A stretch of DNA of 34,680 nt from a virus. The translations under genes and the position numbers were made by a program. The notes under the pieces were generated by a model, which saw nothing but the letters and a program-made list of their open reading frames with translations, ran no database searches and was not told the DNA's origin. Numbering within the stretch: position 1 is the stretch's first letter; each line of letters opens with the position of its first letter. This document shows positions 29,832 through 34,680 of this stretch, piece after piece. The stretch lies in the IMG/VR virus record IMGVR_UViG_3300008954_000150, positions 1 to 34,680 of that record; one strand, 5' to 3'.

Positions 29832-30376
29832 CAACAGCAGTTAAAAACGCACTAGCAGATACACCTACATTTTGTCATTTAGTATATTTAGGTTTTGCAA
29901 CACCTGTAAGAAAAACAGATAACTCTTTTGATATAGTAGATAATATTGAAGGTAGTTCTCAAACTTATAATGCTGATGGAACTTTAATGGGAGTTGGCAA
30001 TGTTCCTGAATCTAATACTCCAATTAAACATAGTTTAACTTTAACATTTTCAGGAGTTGACCAATCTTTAATTTCGACTTGTTTAAATAATGATGTACTA
30101 GGAACAGAAGTAAAAGTTTATCGAGGAGTAGTAAGTGGAACAACTTGTGTAGCTGACCCATTTTTAATATTTCATGGACATATAGCAACTTTTCAAGTTA
30201 ATGATGGTGGTTCAACTGCAGCTTTAGGAATAGTAGTTACAAGTCATTTTGGAAATTTTGAAAAAATAAATGGTAGAACTACTGCCGATAATTCTCAACA
30301 AAGACATTTTTCAAGCGATAAAGGTTTTGAGTTTTCAGCTTTAACAATTAGAGATATTAAATGGGGTAGAGCATAA
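29816..30376 (+). CDS. Phage tail protein, DUF2163-like
   Basis: 186 residues. SRGLTTAVKNALADTPTFCHLVYLGFATPVRKTDNSFDIVD, VPESNTPIKHSLTLTFSGVDQSLIS, LIFHGHIATFQVNDGG and GRTTADNSQQRHFSSDKGFEFS follow the pattern of tail assembly proteins encoded just before J-like tip proteins (DUF2163-type). Likely part of the tail hub. Overlaps its upstream neighbour by 16 bases. Confidence 0.6.
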   Translation: MSRGLTTAVKNALADTPTFCHLVYLGFATPVRKTDNSFDIVDNIEGSSQTYNADGTLMGVGNVPESNTPIKHSLTLTFSGVDQSLISTCLNNDVLGTEVKVYRGVVSGTTCVADPFLIFHGHIATFQVNDGGSTAALGIVVTSHFGNFEKINGRTTADNSQQRHFSSDKGFEFSALTIRDIKWGRA

Positions 30377-33300
30377 TGAATTGGTGGGCAAGATTAAAAA
30401 TTAAATGGGCAAAAAAAATATTAAATAAATACGCACCAAAAGGTGAGTTTATTGCTTATATTAATAAATTAGAAGAACACCAATTAAAAAAATCAGGTGG
30501 ATATGGAAAACCAATAAATCAAACAAGAATTAAATCTTTTTGGAATCCTATTTCTGCATTAATAGATTGGGCAACAGAAACAGTTGCAAGTGTTGCACCA
30601 GTATTATCTTGGTTTAAAAAATTTGCACCTTGGTTAAGTTATATCAATATAGGAATAATGGTTATTTCTTGGTTAAGAAAACCAGACCAACCAGATACTC
30701 CTAATATGGATAATATTGCAGAACAAAATGCAAAAGGTGTATTAGTAAATAAAACTTCTTCTAATTCTGCTTTACCTGTTATTTATGGACAAAGAAAAGT
30801 GGGTGGCGTTGGTGTTTTTATAGAAACATCAGGAACCGATAACGAATTTCTTTATATGATTTTTGCTTTATGTGAGGGTGGAGTTGAATCTTGCGAACAA
30901 ATTTATATAGATGATAAATTAGTTACTTGGTCTGGAGCATTAACACATGGAACTGAAAGAACAGTAGGAAGTGGAGATTCAAATTTTTATCAAGATAGTG
31001 ATTCTAAAATATCAGTAACTTGGTATGATGGTAGAGATGACCAAACTTATAATACAACAGTTGGTGCATTATCATCTTGGACTTCAAATCATAGATTGCG
31101 TGGCGTTAGTTATTTAGCTTTTAAATTTAAGTGGAATGAAAATTGTTTTATGGGCATACCAGATATTAAAGCAGTTATAAAAGGTAGAAAAGTTTATGAC
31201 CCAAATTTAGATGGAACAAAAACTGGTGGTTCTGGTTCACATAGAGAAGATACAACTTCAACTTGGGCTTGGTCTAATAATCCTGTTCTTTGTACTTTAG
31301 ACTATATGAGAAATACAAGATTTGGATTAGGAATTGCTAATAGTTTTTTTGATGGAGATTATGCAGATTGGCAAACTGCTGCCGATGTTTGCGATACAGA
31401 TGTTACTCCTTATGGTTCTGCAAGTGCTATAGATTTACTAGATATGAATTATGTTTTAGATACTAAAAAAAAATGTATTGATAATTTAAAAGAAATGGTT
31501 TCAGGATTTAGAGGTTATCTTAATTATGCAAATGGAGAATATAAAGTTATATCGGAATCAACTGGAAGTGCTTCAATAAGTTTAACAGAAGATAATATTA
31601 TTGGTGGTATTCAAGTATCAAGTTTAGATAGAAATTCTCGTTATAACAGAGTTATAATTACTTTTGTTAATCCAGATAAAAATTATCAATCAGATGAAAT
31701 ACAATGGCCACCAATAGATGATTCAGGTTTAACAAGTGCAGATCAACACGCAACAATGAAAACTGCTGACGGTGGATTTTTACAAGAGGGCAGATTTGAT
31801 TATCCTAGTATTACTAATATTTATCAGGCAGAAGAATTAGCAGAGGTAATATGTAGAAGAAGCCGAAATAATATGAATGTTGCTTTAAGATGTGATGCAA
31901 CAGGATTAGATTTAATGATAGGTGATTTAGTAAATGTAACCCATGCAACACCAGCTTTTTCTGCAAAAACATTTAGAGTACAAGGTATGCAAGTGAATTC
32001 TGATTTAACCACAGAATTACAACTTACTGAATACCAATCGGCTTTTTACACTTGGGCAACAAAGACACAAGCGGCAACAATACCAGATACTACTTTACCT
32101 AATCCTTTTTCTGTTACTGCACCAGCAAGTGTAACATTAACAGATGAATTAATTGAATATTCAGATGGAGTTGTTTTAACAAGATTAAATATATTAGTTG
32201 GTGCTAGTACCGATAAGTTTGTTCAATACTATCAAATTGAAACTAAAAAAACTTCTGAAAGCGATTATAAAGTTATTGCTAAAGGATTGGCTTCAGTTTT
32301 AAATTATCATCAATTAAATGTAGTTGATGGGATAGAATATTCAGTAAGAGTAAAGGCAATTAACTCTATGGGAGTATCTTCTGGTTATACAACAGCTACA
32401 AGAACAATAGTAGGTGCAACTGATACACCAGCAGATGTAAATGAATTTTCTGTTTCAATGATTGGTTCAAATCAAATGCAATTATCTTGGGAACCAGTTG
32501 CAGACCTTGATGTATCTTATTATTCAATTCGGTATCAAGATGTTACAAGTAATGCTAGTTGGGCGGCTTCAACAAATTTAACGCAAGTGGTAAGAAGAAA
32601 ATCTAATAATGTAACAATAAATTCACGCCAAGGGGCTTTTCTAGTTAAAGCGGTCGATAAATTAGGAAACGAATCAGATAATGAAAAAATTGTTTATTCT
32701 AATATTTCAGGATTAGAACATTTTAAAACAGTAGCAACTTACAATGAAGAAAGTGCTAGTGCAGTAACAGGGCAAAGATGGAATGGAACTTTTGATGGAG
32801 ATTGTGTTAAAGCTATGGATTCATCAGATGTTAAAATAGCAACTTTAGATACTATAACTTTATTTGATTCAACTGTTGGAAATTTTGATTCGCCAAGTGG
32901 TTTATTTGATTTAGGTGGAACTGACGCAACTTCTAATCCTACTTATTATAATAAAAATATAGAATCATCAGGATTTTATATTGGCTCAACTGAAATAAGT
33001 TTAGACGCAGTTTATGATGCAACTTTTCAAGCAACTATTGATATGATTGCAAATGACTTATATGATTTATTTGATAGTGGTAGAGGTGCTTCAGTTTTTG
33101 ACGATGCTCCAGGTCCTTTTGATGGAAACTCTGGAACAAAATGTAATGCTTTTTTACAAGTTGGTTCTAGTGAAAGTTCTTTAGGTGCAATTTCTACTTA
33201 CCAAAATATATCTCAACAATCTTCAATTAAAGGAAGATATTTTAAATTTAGATTAAAATTAACAAGTGATGATAATAAAGCACGACCTGAAGTATCTAAA

Positions 33301-33567
33301 ATGCAAATGATATTAGCTTTAGAGAAAAGATTAGAAAGTGAAGAAGATGTTGCTAGTGGTGCTGGAGCAAAAGCGATTACTTATGACAATGCTTTTTATG
33401 CAAGTCCAGCGATTGGTATTGCTGCACAGAATATGGCTACTGGAGATTATTATGCAATCACTAGTAAAACAAAAACAGGATTTACTATTACATTTTATAA
33501 TAGTTCGGCTGCAGCTCAAAATAGGACATTTGATTATGTAGCTAAAGGGTATGGTTTAAAGAGTTAA
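30376..33567 (+). CDS. Tail tip/host specificity protein (lambda J-like)
   Basis: 1063 residues, starting in a TAATG overlap. A hydrophobic N-terminal segment (about residues 80-98) precedes the hub core (NSALPVIYGQRKVGGVGVFIETSG, NEFLYMIFALCEGGVESCEQIYIDD, LDYMRNTRFGLGI, YRVNIT-type barrel). Fibronectin-like domains follow around 570-780 (VNEFSVSMIGSNQMQLSWEPVADLDVSYYSIRYQD), and a long beta-rich C-terminus continues (VKIATLDTITLFD...). This matches the J-type central tip that contacts the receptor. The C-terminal half is the probable host-range determinant. Confidence 0.8.
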   Translation: MNWWARLKIKWAKKILNKYAPKGEFIAYINKLEEHQLKKSGGYGKPINQTRIKSFWNPISALIDWATETVASVAPVLSWFKKFAPWLSYINIGIMVISWLRKPDQPDTPNMDNIAEQNAKGVLVNKTSSNSALPVIYGQRKVGGVGVFIETSGTDNEFLYMIFALCEGGVESCEQIYIDDKLVTWSGALTHGTERTVGSGDSNFYQDSDSKISVTWYDGRDDQTYNTTVGALSSWTSNHRLRGVSYLAFKFKWNENCFMGIPDIKAVIKGRKVYDPNLDGTKTGGSGSHREDTTSTWAWSNNPVLCTLDYMRNTRFGLGIANSFFDGDYADWQTAADVCDTDVTPYGSASAIDLLDMNYVLDTKKKCIDNLKEMVSGFRGYLNYANGEYKVISESTGSASISLTEDNIIGGIQVSSLDRNSRYNRVIITFVNPDKNYQSDEIQWPPIDDSGLTSADQHATMKTADGGFLQEGRFDYPSITNIYQAEELAEVICRRSRNNMNVALRCDATGLDLMIGDLVNVTHATPAFSAKTFRVQGMQVNSDLTTELQLTEYQSAFYTWATKTQAATIPDTTLPNPFSVTAPASVTLTDELIEYSDGVVLTRLNILVGASTDKFVQYYQIETKKTSESDYKVIAKGLASVLNYHQLNVVDGIEYSVRVKAINSMGVSSGYTTATRTIVGATDTPADVNEFSVSMIGSNQMQLSWEPVADLDVSYYSIRYQDVTSNASWAASTNLTQVVRRKSNNVTINSRQGAFLVKAVDKLGNESDNEKIVYSNISGLEHFKTVATYNEESASAVTGQRWNGTFDGDCVKAMDSSDVKIATLDTITLFDSTVGNFDSPSGLFDLGGTDATSNPTYYNKNIESSGFYIGSTEISLDAVYDATFQATIDMIANDLYDLFDSGRGASVFDDAPGPFDGNSGTKCNAFLQVGSSESSLGAISTYQNISQQSSIKGRYFKFRLKLTSDDNKARPEVSKMQMILALEKRLESEEDVASGAGAKAITYDNAFYASPAIGIAAQNMATGDYYAITSKTKTGFTITFYNSSAAAQNRTFDYVAKGYGLKS

Positions 33568-33629
33568 TGTTAAACTTGAAAGACATAGGTAAATATTGTA
33601 AAGATTTAACAAATAGGAAAAATTTATGA
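33567..33629 (+). CDS. Possible 20-aa peptide between tip and fibre genes
   Basis: MLNLKDIGKYCKDLTNRKNL starts in a TAATG overlap with the J-like gene and ends in an ATGA overlap with the fibre gene. ATAGGAAAAATTT inside it serves as the next ribosome binding site. Both junctions and the lack of other starts favour a coupling minicistron, but it may be a real peptide. Confidence 0.35.
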   Translation: MLNLKDIGKYCKDLTNRKNL

Positions 33630-34660
33630 GTCAAGTTTCAGATGTATCATTAGCCAATATCGGATTTAGTGCGTTTCGTAGCGAACTAAACGATATTCTT
33701 GGAGCTTTAAACACATCACATTTAGGAACATCTGCTCCAGGCAGTATTGCACAAGGAACTATTTGGATTGATACTTCTGCTGGTGCTACAGGTTGGGTTT
33801 TAAAATTATATGATGGTGCTGGACATATATCTTTAGGAACAATTAATTCAACAGCTAACACAGTTGATTGGACAGATAGTTCGGTTACATTCGATATTGT
33901 TAATGATACCTCTCCTCAATTAGGCGGACAGTTAGATGTAAATGGTCAAGCATTAGGCGATGGAACTTTAGAACTTTTAAAATTTTCAGAAACAGGAAGT
34001 GCTGTTAATGAATTTACGATTGCAAATGCAGCAGCTGGTAATGGTCCAACACTTTCATCTTCTGGTACTGAAACAAATGTTGATATTAATATAACTCCTA
34101 AAGGAACAGGTGATGTTGTTCTTGCTGGAGATACTGTAAAAGTTGGAGATAGTGGAGCGGCGGCAACTTTAACTTCTAATGGTGCTGGAACTTTAACTGT
34201 AACTACAGGCGGAACAGAAAATTTAGTTTTAAATACAAATGGCGGAACTAACTCTGGAAATATTACAATAACTGATGGAGCAAATGGCGATATAGATATT
34301 ACAACAAATGGAACAGGAGCAATTAAATTTAATGATTTAGCTTATATTCCACAACAAGCAATTACTTCAACTTCAAATGCTGTTGCTTGGGATGCACAAG
34401 CTAAACCAAACGCATATCATATAACAACTGAAAATACGACTTTATCTGCACCAAGTAATGCAGTAGAGGGTGCTTTTATCTGTATTGAAATAAACTTCAA
34501 TGGGTCACATACATTTTCATGGAACGCAGTATTTAATTTTGCCGCTGATACTGCTCCTACGACAACAGACACAGATGCAAAAACTGATATTTTTGTATTT
34601 AGATACAATGGGTCAATTTGGCAAGAAGTAGGTAGAACTTTAAATATACCAGAGAGTTAA
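33626..34660 (+). CDS. Tail fibre-like protein
   Basis: 344 residues. The N-terminus (VSDVSLANIGFSAFRSELNDILGALNTSHLGTSAPGSIAQGTIWIDTS) is a typical attachment region, followed by Gly/Thr/Asn-rich beta-helix-like repeats (GNITITDGANGDIDITTNGTG, NITPKGTGDVVLAG) and a conserved C-terminal FNGSHTFSWNAVFNF / FVFRYNGSIWQEVG that resembles other marine phage fibres. It is likely a receptor-binding or decorating fibre downstream of the tip protein. Confidence 0.65.
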   Translation: MSQVSDVSLANIGFSAFRSELNDILGALNTSHLGTSAPGSIAQGTIWIDTSAGATGWVLKLYDGAGHISLGTINSTANTVDWTDSSVTFDIVNDTSPQLGGQLDVNGQALGDGTLELLKFSETGSAVNEFTIANAAAGNGPTLSSSGTETNVDINITPKGTGDVVLAGDTVKVGDSGAAATLTSNGAGTLTVTTGGTENLVLNTNGGTNSGNITITDGANGDIDITTNGTGAIKFNDLAYIPQQAITSTSNAVAWDAQAKPNAYHITTENTTLSAPSNAVEGAFICIEINFNGSHTFSWNAVFNFAADTAPTTTDTDAKTDIFVFRYNGSIWQEVGRTLNIPES

Positions 34661-34671
34661 TAGGAGATAAT

Positions 34672-34680
34672 ATGTGGGCA
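34672..34680 (+). CDS. Start of the next gene (3' truncated)
   Basis: TAGGAGATAAT precedes an ATG at 34672, and only Met-Trp-Ala is visible before the window ends. Fibre-related proteins starting MWA are common after such genes, but nothing more can be said. Confidence 0.5.

Noticed and set aside
1-34680. Circular joining of the window ends
   Set aside because: The partial frame at 34672 is in phase with base 1, but that has a one-in-three chance. No terminal repeat is seen, and the joined protein would start abruptly with a fibre motif, so circularity is not supported.

Overview
The window is a dense, single-strand-coding bacteriophage genome segment. Essentially every convincing gene is on the + strand, genes abut or overlap by 1-30 bases (many ATGA and TAATG junctions), and the DNA is AT-rich (sampled coding lines run about 25-45% GC). 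The order terminase small/large, gpW-like joiner, lambda-type portal, protease-capsid, head-tail joiners, tail terminator, tail tube, G/GT-like chaperone, tape measure, distal tail proteins, J-like tip protein and fibres is that of a lambda-like long-tailed (siphovirus-type) tailed phage. The AT bias, the SPRY and 'TYTGNGS/YVAWCWKAG' fibre domains, and the small basic and membrane proteins resemble uncultured marine phages. A SAR11-like or other AT-rich marine alphaproteobacterial host is my best guess; this is inference, not shown by the sequence. I see no integrase, DNA polymerase, RNA polymerase or tRNA gene. The window opens inside a fibre gene and closes just after a new start codon.

Layout. 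1-2968: fibre/adhesin genes, a small secreted protein and a calcineurin-like phosphoesterase. 2972-4056: lysis genes (T4-type lysozyme, a putative 3-TM holin, a small membrane protein). 4057-4342: non-coding region. 4343-7522: accessory module of an amidoligase, a gamma-glutamyl-cyclotransferase-like protein, small and membrane proteins, a GC-rich potential RNA pseudoknot and a lipoprotein. 7184-11434: early/recombination genes (annealing-like protein, SSB-like protein, RecB/Cas4-type nuclease, zinc-finger protein, XRE regulator, Hjc-like nuclease), closed by a terminator. 11462-12358: replication-initiator-like gene followed by a hairpin and a strong terminator. 12363-13653: small proteins, including an 11-cysteine peptide, and a minor-tail-like protein. 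13654-14091: non-coding region with iteron-like repeats. 14092-16910: 2OG-Fe(II) oxygenase, ParB-like protein, C5-cytosine methyltransferase and a MazG-like coiled-coil protein. 17034-34660: packaging, head, tail and fibre genes, with one clear terminator just after the capsid gene.

How it fits together. The phage appears to rely on host polymerases and supplies an initiator-like protein, annealing/SSB/exonuclease recombination functions and a resolvase-like nuclease. It also carries a solitary DNA methyltransferase beside an oxygenase and a ParB-like protein. The tail chaperone seems to need a +1/-2 frameshift at an A10 run, and the protease-capsid fusion has a well-placed internal start that could make free capsid protein. 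The least explained parts are the amidoligase/cyclotransferase module with its structured element at 6835-6907, the oxygenase/ParB/methyltransferase cassette, and two non-coding regions that share an identical 16-mer.
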